NCBI GenBank assembly: GCA_009917445.1 | Contig: QZEE01000010.1 | Coordinates: 1-64,000, forward strand | Direction: 5' to 3' | DNA length: 64,000 bases | Origin: a bacterium D16-76 | Lineage (GTDB): Bacteria > Bacillota > Clostridia > Oscillospirales > Acutalibacteraceae | Shown: one piece after another, positions 15,366 through 31,230 of the stretch | Position numbering within the stretch: the stretch's first letter is position 1 | Layout: each line of letters starts with the position of its first letter | Notes under the pieces: model-generated | What the model was told of the DNA's origin: nothing | Seen by the model: only the letters and a program-made list of their open reading frames with translations | The model's database searches: none | Position numbers and translations under genes: made by a program

Positions 15366-18300
15366 ATGGTGAATGTGAAACCGGTCCAATTAGGCAAGAA
15401 CACCCGCATGAGCTTTTCCAAGATCGAAGAGGTTTTGAAGATGCCGAACCTGATTGAGATCCAGAAAAACTCTTACGAGTGGTTTCTGAAGCAGGGGCTT
15501 AAGGAAGTCTTTGACGATGTTTCGGGGATCACGGACTTCAACAACAATCTGGTACTGGATTTTGTGGACTACAAGCTGGACGACAAGCCCAACTACAGCG
15601 TCACCGAGTGCAAGGAAAGGGACGCCACCTACGCCGCGGCCCTGCGGGTGACGGCCCGGCTTTTGAACAAGGAGACCGGGGAGATCAAGGAGAGCGAGGT
15701 CTTTATGGGGGATTTCCCCTTAATGACCCAGAGCGGCACCTTCGTGATAAACGGCGCGGAGCGCGTCATTGTCTCCCAGCTGGTGCGCTCGCCGGGCGTG
15801 TACTTTAAGATGGACTACGACCGTTCCGGCAAGGAGCTGTTCTCCTCCACCATCATCCCCAACCGGGGCGCGTGGCTGGAATATGAGAACGACGTAAACG
15901 ATGTGTTTTACGTGCGCATCGACAAGAACCGGAAGATCCCCATTACGGTGTTCATCCGGTGTTTGGGGCTGGGTACAGATACGGAGATCTTTAACGTGTT
16001 CGGCGACGACGACCGGATACGGGCCACCATGGAGAAGGACACCTGCAAGACCATGGAAGAGGCCCTGTTTGAGATTTACCGCAAGCTGCGGCCCAGCGAG
16101 CCCCCCACCATTGAGAGCGCCCAGGCCCATATTAACGGGCTGTTCTTTGACCCCCGGCGGTATGACCTGTCCCGGGTGGGGCGCTACAAGTATAATAAGA
16201 AGCTGCGGCTGGAAGGGCGCCTGACCGGGCAGACCCTGGCGCAGCCCATTGCCGACCCCGGCACCGGGGAGCTGCTGGCCGAGGCCGGGGAGGCGGTTAC
16301 CCGTGAGCTTGCCGAGCGCCTGGACAACGCGGGCGTTACCGAAGCCGTGGTGCTGCTGGAAGGGAAGGAAGTGAAGGTCCTTTCTAACGGCATGGTGGAT
16401 ATCCAGAAGTATGTGGGTTTTGACGCCAAAGCAGAGTGCGGCATTAACGAGCGGGTGTGCTGGCGGGTGCTGCACGAGATTTTGGAAGCGGCCGGGGACG
16501 ACGAGCACCAGCTGAAGGCGGCTTTGCGGGCCCGGCATGGGGATTTGATACCCAACTATATTACCATTGACGACATTTTTGCTTCTATCAACTATATGAA
16601 CTGCCTGGCCGTGGGGCTGGGCGTCACCGATGATATCGACCACCTGGGCAACCGGCGCATCCGCTGCGTGGGCGAGCTTTTGCAAAACCAGTTCCGCATT
16701 GGCTTCTCCCGGCTGGAGAGGGTCATACGGGAGCGCATGACCCTGCAGGCCCAGGACCTGGAGGCTTTGACGCCCCACAGCCTGATCAACATCCGGCCGG
16801 TGGTGGCGGCGATTAAGGAGTTCTTTGGGTCTTCGCCCCTAAGCCAGTTTATGGACCAGACGAACCCCTTGTCGGAATTGACCCACAAGCGCCGCCTGTC
16901 GGCCCTGGGCCCCGGCGGCTTGTCCCGTGACCGGGCCAGCTTTGAGGTGCGCGACGTGCACTACACCCACTACGGCCGCATGTGCCCCATTGAGACGCCG
17001 GAAGGGCCCAACATCGGGTTGATATCGTATTTGGCCACCTTTGCCCGTATCAACGAGTATGGGTTTATTGAGGCGCCTTTCCGCAAGGTGGACAAGGAGG
17101 CCGGCCGGGTTACCGAAGAAGTGGACTATATGACCGCCGACGTGGAGGACGATTTCATTGTAGCCCAGGCCAACGAGCCCCTGGACAGCGAGGGGCACTT
17201 TATCAACAGCAAGGTGGTGGGCCGCTACCGCAGCGAGTTTGTGGAGGTGGACGCCCGCAAGGCCGATTATATGGATATCTCCCCCCGGATGGTGGTGTCG
17301 GTGGCTACGGCCATGATCCCCTTCCTGGAGAATGACGACGCCAACCGGGCGCTGATGGGCTCGAACATGCAGAAGCAGGCGGTGCCGCTGATTCGTACCG
17401 AGAGCCCCATTGTGGGCACGGGCATGGAGTATAAGGCCGGCGTGGACTCGGGCGTGTGTGTGCTGGCCAGGCGCGGGGGCGTGGTGAAGTCTGTAAGCGC
17501 CAGCCTGGTGCGGGTCACCGCGGACAACGGGGATGTGGACGATTACCCCATTATCAAGTTTATGCGCTCCAACCAGAGCACCTGCATCAACCAGGTGCCC
17601 GTGGTATCGGTGGGCGAAAGGGTGGAGGCCGAGGACGTGATTGCCGACGGCCCGGCCATTAAGAACGGCGAGATCGCCTTGGGGAAGAACGCCCTGATCG
17701 GCTTTATGACCTGGGAGGGCTATAACTACGAGGACGCCGTGCTGCTCAATGAGAAGATCGTGCGCAACGATGTGTATACCTCTATACACATTGAGGAATA
17801 TGAGATGGAGGCCCGGGACACCAAGCTGGGGCCGGAGGAGATCACCAGGGACATCCCCAACGTCAACGAGGAGCTTTTGCGGGATCTGGACGACCGGGGC
17901 ATTATCCGCGTAGGCGCGGACGTGCGGGCCGGGGACATCCTGGTGGGCAAGGTCACGCCCAAGGGCGAGACAGAGCTGACGGCGGAAGAACGGCTTTTGC
18001 GGGCTATCTTCGGTGAAAAGGCCCGGGAGGTGCGGGATACCTCTTTGCGGGTGCCCCATGGCGAGTATGGCGTGGTGGTGGACGTGAAGGTCTTTACGAG
18101 GGAAAACAGCCACGACGAGCTGTCCCCGGGCGTGAACAAGGTGGTAAGGTGCTATATTGCCCAGAAGAGGAAGATCTCGGTGGGCGATAAGATGGCCGGC
18201 CGCCACGGCAACAAGGGCGTTGTGTCCCGCATCCTGCCGGAAGAGGAGATGCCCTTCCTGCCGGACGGCACGCCGCTGGATATCGTTTTGAACCCCCTGG

Positions 18301-19082
18301 GCGTGCCCAGCCGTATGAACATCGGCCAGGTGCTGGAAGTGCACCTGGGCATGGCCGCCAGGACCCTGGGGTGGAAGATCATGACCCCGGTGTTTGACGG
18401 CGCCCACGAAGCCGACATCCGGGAAGCCTTCCGCATGGGCGGGCTCCATGAGGACGGCAAGTTCCTGCTGCGGGACGGCCGCACAGGCGAATATTTTGAC
18501 AACCCGGTCACCGTGGGCTATATGTACTACCTGAAGCTGCACCACCTGGTGGATGATAAGATCCACGCCCGGTCTACAGGCCCCTATTCCCTGGTTACCC
18601 AGCAGCCCCTGGGCGGCAAGGCCCAGTTTGGCGGCCAGCGCTTTGGCGAGATGGAGGTGTGGGCCTTGGAAGCTTACGGCGCGGCGTACACCCTGCAGGA
18701 GATTTTGACGGTGAAGTCCGACGACACGGTGGGCCGTGTAAAGACCTATGAGGCCATTGTCAAGGGGCAGAACATCCCCACGCCGGGCATACCGGAAAGC
18801 TTTAAGGTGCTGATTAAGGAGCTGCAGTCCTTGGGCCTGGACGTGAAGGTGCTGGACAAGGACAACGAGGAAATCGACCTGAAGCAGAACTTTGACGAGG
18901 ACGACGACCTGGGCCTCTCCCGGGGCGAGCCCATGTTCGACGAGGAGAACGTGGCCGACGATTTGGAGGGCTACTCTATGGAGGACGAAAACGGGGAGCC
19001 GCTCTTTGACGAGGAAGAGGAAGAAGAGGCCATGGGCTTTACCGAGGACGATTTCAACCTGGACGACGACGACCTACTGTAA
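15366..19082 (+). CDS. rpoB: RNA polymerase beta subunit (1238 aa)
   Basis: Catalytic-core subunit of RNA polymerase. I chose ATG 15366 ([12 protein letters not shown]) after GGAGAGTGG; the in-frame extension to 15330 lacks family similarity. Recognisable blocks include '[15 protein letters not shown]', the rifampicin region '[20 protein letters not shown]', '[19 protein letters not shown]'-like sequence, '[13 protein letters not shown]' and '[15 protein letters not shown]'. The last ~65 residues are an unusual acidic tail rich in Asp/Glu. rpoC follows after 69 bases, so they form one operon. rplJ/rplL are not directly upstream. Confidence 0.98.
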   Translation: MVNVKPVQLGKNTRMSFSKIEEVLKMPNLIEIQKNSYEWFLKQGLKEVFDDVSGITDFNNNLVLDFVDYKLDDKPNYSVTECKERDATYAAALRVTARLLNKETGEIKESEVFMGDFPLMTQSGTFVINGAERVIVSQLVRSPGVYFKMDYDRSGKELFSSTIIPNRGAWLEYENDVNDVFYVRIDKNRKIPITVFIRCLGLGTDTEIFNVFGDDDRIRATMEKDTCKTMEEALFEIYRKLRPSEPPTIESAQAHINGLFFDPRRYDLSRVGRYKYNKKLRLEGRLTGQTLAQPIADPGTGELLAEAGEAVTRELAERLDNAGVTEAVVLLEGKEVKVLSNGMVDIQKYVGFDAKAECGINERVCWRVLHEILEAAGDDEHQLKAALRARHGDLIPNYITIDDIFASINYMNCLAVGLGVTDDIDHLGNRRIRCVGELLQNQFRIGFSRLERVIRERMTLQAQDLEALTPHSLINIRPVVAAIKEFFGSSPLSQFMDQTNPLSELTHKRRLSALGPGGLSRDRASFEVRDVHYTHYGRMCPIETPEGPNIGLISYLATFARINEYGFIEAPFRKVDKEAGRVTEEVDYMTADVEDDFIVAQANEPLDSEGHFINSKVVGRYRSEFVEVDARKADYMDISPRMVVSVATAMIPFLENDDANRALMGSNMQKQAVPLIRTESPIVGTGMEYKAGVDSGVCVLARRGGVVKSVSASLVRVTADNGDVDDYPIIKFMRSNQSTCINQVPVVSVGERVEAEDVIADGPAIKNGEIALGKNALIGFMTWEGYNYEDAVLLNEKIVRNDVYTSIHIEEYEMEARDTKLGPEEITRDIPNVNEELLRDLDDRGIIRVGADVRAGDILVGKVTPKGETELTAEERLLRAIFGEKAREVRDTSLRVPHGEYGVVVDVKVFTRENSHDELSPGVNKVVRCYIAQKRKISVGDKMAGRHGNKGVVSRILPEEEMPFLPDGTPLDIVLNPLGVPSRMNIGQVLEVHLGMAARTLGWKIMTPVFDGAHEADIREAFRMGGLHEDGKFLLRDGRTGEYFDNPVTVGYMYYLKLHHLVDDKIHARSTGPYSLVTQQPLGGKAQFGGQRFGEMEVWALEAYGAAYTLQEILTVKSDDTVGRVKTYEAIVKGQNIPTPGIPESFKVLIKELQSLGLDVKVLDKDNEEIDLKQNFDEDDDLGLSRGEPMFDEENVADDLEGYSMEDENGEPLFDEEEEEEAMGFTEDDFNLDDDDLL

Positions 19083-19151
19083 GGGAGGGCAGGGCGTAAC
19101 GCTTTGCACCTGCGTAGCACCACAGCAAGCAGAAAGGATGAGAGCATAAGT

Positions 19152-22862
<3,711 letters not shown>

Positions 22863-22878
22863 AAAAAGCGGAAAACCC

Positions 22879-22908
22879 TTGACATAGGCGAGATTGTGAT
22901 GTTATAAT
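22879..22908 (+). promoter_or_regulatory. Sigma-A promoter of the rpsL-rpsG-fusA operon
   Basis: -35 TTGACA (22879-22884), an 18-base spacer and the perfect -10 TATAAT (22903-22908). It begins 17 bases after the rpoC stop and leaves a ~205-base leader before rpsL. Confidence 0.85.
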
Positions 22909-22916
22909 GCAAAGCT

Positions 22917-22998
22917 GAGGGCCTTTTTGGGGGGATCCTGCCCAAAAGGGCCTTTTGCCTCCGGCGGGCAGGGAAACTTTTTTGGAAAAAAGTTTTCC
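22917..22998 (+). repeat. Leader hairpins including a repeat-like core (copy 4)
   Basis: Just after the promoter, GGGCCTTTTTGGG pairs with CCCAAAAGGGCC (22919-22953, one mismatch) and is followed by TTTTGCC, so it could act as an attenuator. Next comes AAACTTTTTT-GG-AAAAAAGTTT (22976-22997), which has the same T-run/A-run core as the dispersed repeats. The remainder to 23105 shows nothing else. Confidence 0.6.
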
Positions 22999-23120
22999 TG
23001 CACCTTTCAAAAAACTTTGCCGGAGGGAAGGCGGTTTGAGATGCTTTTTGTTTCGCTTGCCCGGCGGGCTTTTGGCTCGCCTGTGCAGATATAACAATAT
23101 TTTATCAAGGAGGTGCAAAT

Positions 23121-23546
23121 ATGCCAACCTTTAACCAGCTGATCCACAACGGCCGTTCCATTGCGGAGAAGAAGAGCAAGGCCCCTGCCCTGCTGAAAGG
23201 GTGGAACTCTAAGAAGCGCACAGCTATCGACCAGGACTCCCCCCAGAAGCGCGGTGTGTGTACCACGGTGAAGACCCAGACCCCGAAGAAGCCGAACTCG
23301 GCCCTGCGGAAGATTGCCCGTGTGCGTCTTTCCAATGGTATCGAGGTGACCGCTTACATCCCCGGTGTGGGCCATAACCTGCAGGAGCACAGCGTGGTGA
23401 TGATCCGCGGCGGCCGTGTACGCGACCTGCCCGGCGTGCGTTACCACATCATCCGCGGCACCTTGGACGCCCAGGGCGTTGCCAAGCGCATGCAGGCCCG
23501 CTCTAAGTACGGCGCCAAGCGGCCTAAGGCCGGTGCGAAGAAGTAA
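23121..23546 (+). CDS. rpsL: 30S ribosomal protein S12 (141 aa)
   Basis: Decoding-centre protein. Starts [12 protein letters not shown] and contains the invariant '[15 protein letters not shown]', '[13 protein letters not shown]' and '[16 protein letters not shown]'. The lysine in KKPNSA is the position where streptomycin resistance mutations arise, and it is wild type. A strong AAGGAGGTG site precedes ATG 23121. First gene of the str operon. Confidence 0.99.
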   Translation: MPTFNQLIHNGRSIAEKKSKAPALLKGWNSKKRTAIDQDSPQKRGVCTTVKTQTPKKPNSALRKIARVRLSNGIEVTAYIPGVGHNLQEHSVVMIRGGRVRDLPGVRYHIIRGTLDAQGVAKRMQARSKYGAKRPKAGAKK

Positions 23547-23710
23547 GCAGGGCTTACCCCTTTGCAAGTTTTTTCGTGAGACAAAGAATACCTAACGGCT
23601 GCCGCGTAGCATGCTGCGCGGGACGGCATTTATTATAGAATGCCTCGTGGCCGAACGGGAGTATTTGCTTTCGAGTACCGATGAATTCATTTTATGAAGG
23701 AGGGAAGATC

Positions 23711-24181
23711 ATGCCAAGAAGAGGCAATGTGGCAAAGCGTGACGTTTTGCCCGATCCGATGTATAATTCTAAGCTCGTGACCCGCCTGATCAACAGCGTG
23801 ATGCTGGACGGCAAGAAGGGCGTTGCCCAGAAGATCGTGTACGGCGCTTTTGACATCGTACAGGAGAAGACCGGCAAGGAGCCTTTGGAGGTTTTCGAGC
23901 AGGCTATGGAAAACGTGATGCCCAGCCTGGAATGTAAGTCCCGCCGTGTGGGCGGCTCTACCTACCAGGTGCCTATGGAGGTGCGGCCGGAGCGCCGCCA
24001 GACCCTGGGGCTGCGGTGGCTCACCACTTATTCCCGCACCCGCAGCGAGCGCACTATGCGGGAGCGTCTGGCCGGGGAAATCCTCGACGCGCTGAACGGC
24101 GCCGGCGGCGCTGCTAAGAAGCGTGACGATACCCATAGGATGGCCGAGGCCAACCGTGCCTTTGCCCACTACAGATGGTAA
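23711..24181 (+). CDS. rpsG: 30S ribosomal protein S7 (156 aa)
   Basis: 16S-binding head protein and usual translational repressor of the str operon. Starts [16 protein letters not shown] and holds '[19 protein letters not shown]' and '[17 protein letters not shown]'. ATG 23711 follows GAAGGAGGG. The 164-base gap after rpsL contains GCCGCG/CGCGGC-like arms (about 23599-23622) that could be the S7 binding or processing site. fusA starts 16 bases after the stop. Confidence 0.98.
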   Translation: MPRRGNVAKRDVLPDPMYNSKLVTRLINSVMLDGKKGVAQKIVYGAFDIVQEKTGKEPLEVFEQAMENVMPSLECKSRRVGGSTYQVPMEVRPERRQTLGLRWLTTYSRTRSERTMRERLAGEILDALNGAGGAAKKRDDTHRMAEANRAFAHYRW

Positions 24182-24197
24182 CTAGAAGGAGGAAACT

Positions 24198-26294
24198 ATG
24201 GCCAGGCAGGTACCACTTGAATTGACCCGAAACATCGGCATTATGGCCCATATTGATGCCGGTAAGACGACTACAACCGAACGTATCCTGTTTTATACAG
24301 GCGTCAACTACAAGATAGGCGAAACCCACGAAGGCGCCGCCACCATGGACTGGATGGCCCAGGAACAGGAGCGCGGCATCACCATTACCTCCGCCGCCAC
24401 CACCTGCTTCTGGCCGGACCGCAACGGCAAGCAGAACCGTATCAACATTATCGACACCCCCGGCCACGTGGACTTTACCGTGGAGGTGCAGCGCTCCTTG
24501 CGCGTGCTGGACGGCTCTGTGACTGTGTTCTGCGCCAAGGGCGGCGTTGAGCCCCAGTCGGAGACCGTTTGGCGGCAGGCCGACGAGTACCAGGTGCCCC
24601 GTATGGCTTACGTCAACAAGATGGACATTATGGGCGCCGATTTCTACCGCGTGGTACAGATGATGAAGGACCGCTTGAAGTGCAACGCGGTGCCCATCCA
24701 GCTGCCCATTGGGGCCGAGGAGACCTTTAAGGGCATCATCGACCTGGTAGAAATGAAGGCCTATGTCTATTACGACGACTTGGGCAAGGATATCCGCTGC
24801 GAGGACATTCCAGAGGACATGCTGGAGAAAGCCCAGCAGTACCGGGCTGAAATGGTGGAGCATGTGGCAGAGCTGGACGACACCCTGATGGAAAAGTATC
24901 TGGCGGAAGAGGAGATCACCATTGAGGAGATCAAGGACTGCATCCGCAAGTCTACCATTGCCAACCACATGGTGCCCGTTGTCTGCGGCACTTCTTATAA
25001 GAATAAGGGCGTACAGAAGCTTCTGGACGCTATTGTGGACTATATGCCCGCCCCCACGGACGTGCCCGCTATTAAGGGCGTGAACCCGGATACCGAGGAG
25101 GAAGTGGTGCGCAATTCTTCCGACGAAGAGCCTTTCTCCGCCCTGGCCTTTAAGATTGCCACAGACCCCTATGTGGGTAAGCTGTGCTTCTTTAGGGTAT
25201 ATTCCGGGTCTATTGAGGCTGGCTCTACGGTGTATAACTCGGTAAAGGACAACAACGAGCGCATGGGCCGCATTGTGCAGATGCACGCCAATGACCGTAA
25301 GGACATTGACCGTGTGTACGCAGGCGACATTGCCGCAGCTGTGGGCCTGAAGAATACCACCACCGGCGACACCCTGTGCGACGAGAAGCACCCGGTTATC
25401 CTGGAGTCCATGGAGTTCCCGGACCCGGTTATCCGCGTGGCTATTGAGCCCAAAACCAAGGCCGGCCAGGAGAAGATGGGCATTGCCCTTTCGAAGCTTG
25501 CCGAGGAAGACCCCACCTTTAAGGCTTACACCGACGAGGAGACCGGCCAGACCATTATCGCCGGCATGGGCGAGCTGCACCTGGAAATCATCGTGGACCG
25601 CCTGCTGCGCGAATTCAAGGTGGAAGCAAACGTGGGCAAGCCCCAGGTTGCTTACAAAGAGACTATCCGCAAGGAAGCTTCGGCAGACACCAAGTATGCC
25701 CGGCAGTCCGGCGGTAAGGGCCAGTACGGCCATGTTAAGATTCGCATTGAGCCGAACCCCGGCGAAGGCTATGTGTTCAGCAACGACATTGTTGGCGGCT
25801 CGATTCCCAAGGAGTATATCCCCGCGGTTGACCAGGGTATCCAGGGCGCTATGCTGGCCGGTGTATTGGCTGGCTACAACGTTGTGGACGTAAAGGTAAG
25901 CCTGTACGACGGCTCTTACCACGAAGTGGACTCTTCGGAAATGGCCTTTAAGATCGCGGGCTCTATGGCCTTTAAGGAGGCCATGCGCAAGGCGGACCCG
26001 GTGCTGATGGAGCCCATTATGAAGGTTACTGTCATTACCCCCGAGGAGTATATGGGCGACGTTATCGGCGACCTGAACTCCCGCCGCGGCATGATTTTGG
26101 GTATGGACGCCCTGCCGGGCGCACAGCAGGTAAACAGCGAAGTGCCCCTTTCCGAAATGTTTGGCTACGCTACGGACATGCGGTCTAAGACCCAGGGCCG
26201 CGGGCAGTATACTATGGAGCCCGCCCACTATGCCGAGGTGCCTAAGAATATTTCGGAGAAGATCATGACCGAGCGGGGCAAAAAGTCCGAATAA
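24198..26294 (+). CDS. fusA: Elongation factor G (698 aa)
   Basis: GTPase that moves tRNAs and mRNA after peptide bond formation. G1 is AHIDAGKTT (residues 17-25), then '[11 protein letters not shown]', 'DTPGHVDF' and 'NKMD'. Domains II to V follow in normal order ('[15 protein letters not shown]' is in domain IV). Length is standard. The ribosome site GAAGGAGG precedes ATG 24198. Confidence 0.99.
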   Translation: MARQVPLELTRNIGIMAHIDAGKTTTTERILFYTGVNYKIGETHEGAATMDWMAQEQERGITITSAATTCFWPDRNGKQNRINIIDTPGHVDFTVEVQRSLRVLDGSVTVFCAKGGVEPQSETVWRQADEYQVPRMAYVNKMDIMGADFYRVVQMMKDRLKCNAVPIQLPIGAEETFKGIIDLVEMKAYVYYDDLGKDIRCEDIPEDMLEKAQQYRAEMVEHVAELDDTLMEKYLAEEEITIEEIKDCIRKSTIANHMVPVVCGTSYKNKGVQKLLDAIVDYMPAPTDVPAIKGVNPDTEEEVVRNSSDEEPFSALAFKIATDPYVGKLCFFRVYSGSIEAGSTVYNSVKDNNERMGRIVQMHANDRKDIDRVYAGDIAAAVGLKNTTTGDTLCDEKHPVILESMEFPDPVIRVAIEPKTKAGQEKMGIALSKLAEEDPTFKAYTDEETGQTIIAGMGELHLEIIVDRLLREFKVEANVGKPQVAYKETIRKEASADTKYARQSGGKGQYGHVKIRIEPNPGEGYVFSNDIVGGSIPKEYIPAVDQGIQGAMLAGVLAGYNVVDVKVSLYDGSYHEVDSSEMAFKIAGSMAFKEAMRKADPVLMEPIMKVTVITPEEYMGDVIGDLNSRRGMILGMDALPGAQQVNSEVPLSEMFGYATDMRSKTQGRGQYTMEPAHYAEVPKNISEKIMTERGKKSE

Positions 26295-26309
26295 AGCTTG
26301 AAATATCTC

Positions 26310-26338
26310 TTGATTTTTCCGTGTATTGTTGGTACAAT
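26310..26338 (+). promoter_or_regulatory. Sigma-A promoter of tuf
   Basis: -35 TTGATT (26310-26315), a 17-base spacer and -10 TACAAT (26333-26338), between fusA and tuf. It gives tuf extra transcription beyond the operon. Confidence 0.8.
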
Positions 26339-26391
26339 GAACCATAAGAGCAAGAAAAGCATTTTGTTTCAATAAAAGGAGGCAAATCCCA

Positions 26392-27594
<1,203 letters not shown>

Positions 27595-27625
27595 TCTGGG
27601 GTTTAGATTTTTCCTAAACAAAATG

Positions 27626-27658
27626 GGCGCGGCCTCTAAGCGGGGCCGCGCCTTTTTT
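27626..27658. terminator. Terminator of tuf
   Basis: GGCGCGGCC (27626-27634) pairs with GGCCGCGCC (27644-27652), then TTTTTT (27653-27658). The convergent gene at 27662 ends four bases away; its own terminator may be the same stem. Confidence 0.92.
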
Positions 27659-27661
27659 GTT

Positions 27662-28090
27662 TTACAGCCGTAGCTGCCTGCGTAGGTCTGCAAAGTAGGG
27701 GGAATTGGCTATATAAACATCGTTGTTATATACAAGGACGGCTTCGTCCGTGAATAGGAGATGGGAGAGCTCTTTGCCGGAGCTGCTGAATAGCTTTACA
27801 TAGTCGTCTGGCAAACAGCCGGAAAGATGGCTGCGGTCGAAGTATGTGTTGTAGCGGAAGTGGTTTACGCAGGACATAAAGGCGTCGATGGATTCCCGGT
27901 CTGTGATTTTCAGATTTGAAGTGCCGCTGCGGGCTATTACGATAGAGCCTACATCTTCACTGCCGATCTGCAAAACCTTGGCAAAAGAGCGCCCCCGGCA
28001 CCACAGGGCCATAATTACCAGCATGGCAAAAAGAACAGCCAGGGTTGCATAGACTCGGCGTTCCCAGCCTTCTTTCACAGTATTTTTCAT
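27662..28090 (-). CDS. Hypothetical membrane-anchored protein (142 aa)
   Basis: Unknown function. One membrane segment near the N-terminus ('VYATLAVLFAMLVIMALWC', residues ~13-31) should anchor a ~110-residue outside domain. That domain contains 'IGSEDVGSIVIARSG' and 'EAVLVYNNDVYIANSPYF', a beta-rich pattern with a regular VYNNDVYI repeat-like end. ATG 28090 is preferred over 28096 because AAGGAGG lies seven bases before it. It has its own promoter, divergent from hisH. Confidence 0.75.
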   Translation of the reverse strand: MKNTVKEGWERRVYATLAVLFAMLVIMALWCRGRSFAKVLQIGSEDVGSIVIARSGTSNLKITDRESIDAFMSCVNHFRYNTYFDRSHLSGCLPDDYVKLFSSSGKELSHLLFTDEAVLVYNNDVYIANSPYFADLRRQLRL

Positions 28091-28112
28091 AGGCATCCCT
28101 CCTTTATGGTAA

Positions 28113-28141
28113 ATTTTACCACACCTAAGCCGGCAAGTAAA
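28113..28141 (-). promoter_or_regulatory. Promoter of the 27662-28090 gene
   Basis: Reverse strand -35 TTTACT (28141-28136), a 17-base spacer, -10 TAAAAT (28118-28113). It lies seven bases from the opposing hisH promoter. Confidence 0.65.
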
Positions 28142-28148
28142 GGGGCCC

Positions 28149-28195
28149 TTGCCAAACGAGGGAAAAAATGCTATGATAACTTTACCAAAGTAAAG
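28149..28195 (+). promoter_or_regulatory. Promoter of hisH-hisF with downstream palindrome
   Basis: -35 TTGCCA (28149-28154), a 17-base spacer, -10 TATGAT (28172-28177). A small palindrome CTTTAC-CAAA-GTAAAG (28180-28195) covers the expected transcription start and could be an operator. Confidence 0.7.
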
Positions 28196-28206
28196 GGGTG
28201 GACTAT

Positions 28207-28830
28207 ATGATCGCCATCATCGACTACGGCGCGGGCAACCTGCAAAGCGTGGAAAAAGCCCTGCGCCATTTGGAGTGCCCGTGCCGGATCACGACCGACC
28301 CAGACGCCCTTATGAGTGCGGATGCCGCTATCCTCCCTGGGGTGGGGGCCTTTGGGGACACTATGGAAAACCTGCGGGCCAGGGGGTTGGAAGGGCCTAT
28401 CAAGGCGTATATCGAGTCGGGCCGGCCGTTTTTGGGCATCTGCCTGGGGCTGCAGGTGTTGTTTGAAAGCAGCGAAGAGTCCCCGGGTGTGCCGGGGCTG
28501 GGGGTTTTGAAGGGGAAGATTCTGAGGCTGCCGGAGGGGGCAGGCTTGAAAATCCCCCACATTGGCTGGAACAGCCTGGAAGTGCAAAAGCCCGGCGGCC
28601 TGCTGGCCGGCCTGGGGGACGGGCCCTATGTATACTTTGTGCACTCGTACTACCTGCGGGCCGAAGAGGATGTGGTGACCGCCACAGCCGGGTACGGGGC
28701 CCAGATACACGCGGCGGTGCAGAAGGGGAATTTATGGGCCTGCCAGTTCCACCCGGAAAAAAGCGGCGAAGTGGGCCTGCGCATGCTGCAAAATTTTGTG
28801 GATCTGGCCGCAGGGGAAGCCCAAAAATAA
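28207..28830 (+). CDS. hisH: Imidazole glycerol phosphate synthase, glutaminase subunit HisH (207 aa)
   Basis: Releases ammonia from glutamine and channels it to HisF in histidine synthesis. The class I amidotransferase nucleophile is Cys79 in 'FLGICLGLQ'; His and Glu are in 'CQFHPEKS'. 'DYGAGNLQSVEKAL' and 'LPGVGAFGD' are typical. ATG 28207 follows AAAGGGGTGGA; an in-frame ATG at 28198 overlaps that site. hisF follows after 27 bases. No other his genes are in the window. Confidence 0.96.
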   Translation: MIAIIDYGAGNLQSVEKALRHLECPCRITTDPDALMSADAAILPGVGAFGDTMENLRARGLEGPIKAYIESGRPFLGICLGLQVLFESSEESPGVPGLGVLKGKILRLPEGAGLKIPHIGWNSLEVQKPGGLLAGLGDGPYVYFVHSYYLRAEEDVVTATAGYGAQIHAAVQKGNLWACQFHPEKSGEVGLRMLQNFVDLAAGEAQK

Positions 28831-28857
28831 AGGGGCAAAAATAAAGGGGGAGATTGT

Positions 28858-29619
28858 ATGTACGCCAAGCGCATTATACCCTGCCTGGACGTAAAGGACG
28901 GCAGGGTGGTAAAAGGCACGGGCTTTGTAAATATACGGGACGCAGGAGACCCAGTGGAGTGCGCCATCGCCTATGACCAGCAGGGGGCCGATGAGCTGGT
29001 GCTGCTGGACATCACGGCTTCCTCAGACGCCCGGGAGATTATGGCCGACGTGGTAACACGGGTGGCGGAAAGCGTGTTCATCCCCTTTACAGTAGGGGGC
29101 GGCATCCGCACGGTAGAGGATTTTACGGCGATTTTGCGGGCGGGGGCCGATAAGGTGGCGGTAAACTCGGCGGCCCTGAAAAACCCGGAGCTCATCACCC
29201 AGGCGGCGAGGAAGTTTGGCAGCCAGTGCGTGGTGGTGGCCATGGACGCCAAGCGCCGCCCTGACGGCGGCTGGACGCTATACCTAAACGGCGGGCGCGT
29301 AGACACCGGCGTGGACGCGGTAGAGTGGGCCAAAAAGGTACAGGAGCTGGGGGCGGGGGAAATCCTGCTGACCAGCATGGACCAGGACGGCGTAAAAACC
29401 GGCTACGATCTGGAACTGACCCGGGCGGTGTCCCAGGCGGTAAACATCCCGGTAATCGCATCGGGCGGGGCGGGGGCCATGGAGCATTTCTATGACGCCT
29501 TCACAAAAGCCCAGGCAGATGCCGTGCTGGCGGCGTCGCTCTTCCACTACAAAGAAATGACCATACCAGAAGTCAAACGGTACCTGGCCGGGCGGGGGGT
29601 ACCGGTGCGCCTAACATAA
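28858..29619 (+). CDS. hisF: Imidazole glycerol phosphate synthase, cyclase subunit HisF (253 aa)
   Basis: TIM-barrel partner of HisH; makes imidazole glycerol phosphate and AICAR. The two catalytic aspartates fall at the canonical D11 ('[13 protein letters not shown]') and D130 ('VVVAMDAKR'). Phosphate-binding loops are 'TVGGGIRT' and '[11 protein letters not shown]'. Length is standard. A ribosome site AAAGGGGGAG precedes ATG 28858. Confidence 0.98.
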   Translation: MYAKRIIPCLDVKDGRVVKGTGFVNIRDAGDPVECAIAYDQQGADELVLLDITASSDAREIMADVVTRVAESVFIPFTVGGGIRTVEDFTAILRAGADKVAVNSAALKNPELITQAARKFGSQCVVVAMDAKRRPDGGWTLYLNGGRVDTGVDAVEWAKKVQELGAGEILLTSMDQDGVKTGYDLELTRAVSQAVNIPVIASGGAGAMEHFYDAFTKAQADAVLAASLFHYKEMTIPEVKRYLAGRGVPVRLT

Positions 29620-29640
29620 CCCAAGCACAAGGGAAAGACA

Positions 29641-29668
29641 GAGGGGCAGCGCCCCTCTCTTTCTTTTA
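29641..29668 (+). terminator. Terminator of hisH-hisF
   Basis: GAGGGGC-AGC-GCCCCTC (29641-29657) followed by TCTTTCTTTT. Confidence 0.88.
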
Positions 29669-29705
29669 TGAAAAGAAAAATTTACAAAGCAAGGCCCCTA
29701 ACAGA

Positions 29706-29734
29706 TTGAGAAATCGCCCCAAACCTGCTATAAT
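29706..29734 (+). promoter_or_regulatory. Sigma-A promoter of the MATE gene
   Basis: -35 TTGAGA (29706-29711), a 17-base spacer and the perfect -10 TATAAT (29729-29734). Confidence 0.8.
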
Positions 29735-29773
29735 AAAAGCATACGGATGAAAACGGAAAAGTTTTTGAGGATT

Positions 29774-29805
29774 CTTAAGGGGCTTTTTTCAAAAAGCCCC
29801 TTAAG
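29774..29805. repeat. 15-base perfect hairpin in the MATE leader (repeat copy 5)
   Basis: CTTAAGGGGCTTTTT (29774-29788) pairs perfectly with AAAAAGCCCCTTAAG (29791-29805). It has the T-run/A-run core of the dispersed repeats. It stands between the promoter and the start codon, without a following T run. Confidence 0.8.
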
Positions 29806-29844
29806 GCAGGTTTGGGCGGCAGCCCAACAAAAGGAGGATGCCTA

Positions 29845-31230
29845 GTGGAAGACACGCAAAAGACGCAGCTGTTTGAAAGCATGCCGGTGCCGCGGGCGGT
29901 GATGACCCTGGCGGTGCCTACGGTGCTGAGCTCGCTGGTGATGGTGCTGTACAATTTGGCGGATACATACTTTGTGGGGATGCTGGGCGACCCCATACAA
30001 AATGCCGCCGTGACCCTGGCCGGGCCGGTGCTGCTGGCCTTTAACGCGGTGAACAACCTGTTTGGCGTGGGGTCTTCCAGCATGATGAGCCGGGCCCTGG
30101 GGGCCAAAGATCTGGATACGGTGCGAAGGAGCTCGGCGTTTGGGTTTTACCTGGCCTTGTTTTCGGGCATTTTGTTTTCGGTTTTGGTGGCGGCCTTCCA
30201 GCAGCCTTTGCTGGGCCTTTTGGGCACCAACAGCGAGACCTACGACGCCACCCAGCAGTACATGGTGTGGGTGGTCATCTGCGGGGCCGCGCCGGCTATT
30301 TTGAATGTAGTCATGGCCTACCTGGTGCGGGCCGAGGGCGCGGCCCTCCATGCCAGCATCGGCACCATGAGCGGGTGTATCCTGAACATCCTGCTGGACC
30401 CCCTGTTCATCCTGCCCTGGGGCCTGAATATGGGCGCCGCGGGGGCGGGGCTTGCTACGTTCCTTTCGAACAGCGTGGCATGCCTGTATTTCTTTGTACT
30501 GCTGTTTTTCAAGCGTGGCAAGACTTATGTGTGCATCAGCCCCAAAATGCTCTGCTTCCGCAAATCCCTGGTGGTGGGCGTGTGCTCGGTGGGCATACCG
30601 GCCTCTATACAAAACCTTTTGAACGTGACCGGCATGACCATTTTGAACAACTTTGCCTCGGCTTATGGCTCGGACGCGGTGGCGGCTATGGGCATCTCCC
30701 ACAAGGTGCAGATGATCCCCATGCAGATTGCCATGGGGGTTTCCCAGGGCATTATGCCGCTGATCAGCTACAACTATGCCAGCGGGAACACCCCCCGCAT
30801 GAAGAAGACCCTGTGGTTTACCCTGAAAATTTCTCAGGCCTTTTTAGTCCTGTCCACCATTGGGCTGTGCGTTTGGTCGGGGCCGGTTACGTCTTTGTTC
30901 ATGAAGCAGGAAAGCATCGTAGCCTATGGCACCCAGTTTTTGCGGGCCATGTCCCTTTCCCTGCCGTTTTTGAGCATGGATTTTCTGGCCGTAGGCGTCT
31001 TCCAGGCCTGCGGCATGGGCAGCAAGTCTTTGGTGTTTGCCATCCTACGGAAGATTGTGCTGGAAATACCGGCCCTGTTTATTTTGGACTGGGCGTTCCC
31101 CCTGTACGGCCTGGCCTGGGCCCAGACCGTGGCAGAGTTCATCCTTTCCATCGCGGCGGTTGTGGTGCTGCTGCGCTTGTTCCAGCGGCTGGAGAAGCGC
31201 GGCCGCGACCGGCTGCCTCCGGCGGCTTAA
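29845..31230 (+). CDS. MATE-family efflux transporter (461 aa)
   Basis: Twelve-segment membrane exporter driven by Na+ or H+, for drugs or metabolites. The N-terminal half begins 'RAVMTLAVPTVLSSLVMVLYN' without the dash-breaking signal of other families, and has 'ADTYFVGMLG'; the repeat in the second half has 'GIPASIQNLLNVTGM' and 'MGISHKVQMIP'. 'FQACGMGSKSL' is typical of the family's last third. GTG 29845 (VEDTQKTQ) follows AAGGAGG by eight bases. The same hairpin arm, CTTAAGGGGC, occurs just before the gene and over its stop codon. Confidence 0.92.
   Translation: MEDTQKTQLFESMPVPRAVMTLAVPTVLSSLVMVLYNLADTYFVGMLGDPIQNAAVTLAGPVLLAFNAVNNLFGVGSSSMMSRALGAKDLDTVRRSSAFGFYLALFSGILFSVLVAAFQQPLLGLLGTNSETYDATQQYMVWVVICGAAPAILNVVMAYLVRAEGAALHASIGTMSGCILNILLDPLFILPWGLNMGAAGAGLATFLSNSVACLYFFVLLFFKRGKTYVCISPKMLCFRKSLVVGVCSVGIPASIQNLLNVTGMTILNNFASAYGSDAVAAMGISHKVQMIPMQIAMGVSQGIMPLISYNYASGNTPRMKKTLWFTLKISQAFLVLSTIGLCVWSGPVTSLFMKQESIVAYGTQFLRAMSLSLPFLSMDFLAVGVFQACGMGSKSLVFAILRKIVLEIPALFILDWAFPLYGLAWAQTVAEFILSIAAVVVLLRLFQRLEKRGRDRLPPAA

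Noticed and set aside
22925-22960. Rho-independent terminator of rpoC
   Set aside because: The hairpin lies after the str promoter (22879-22908), so it belongs to the rpsL leader, possibly as an attenuator, rather than only to rpoC.
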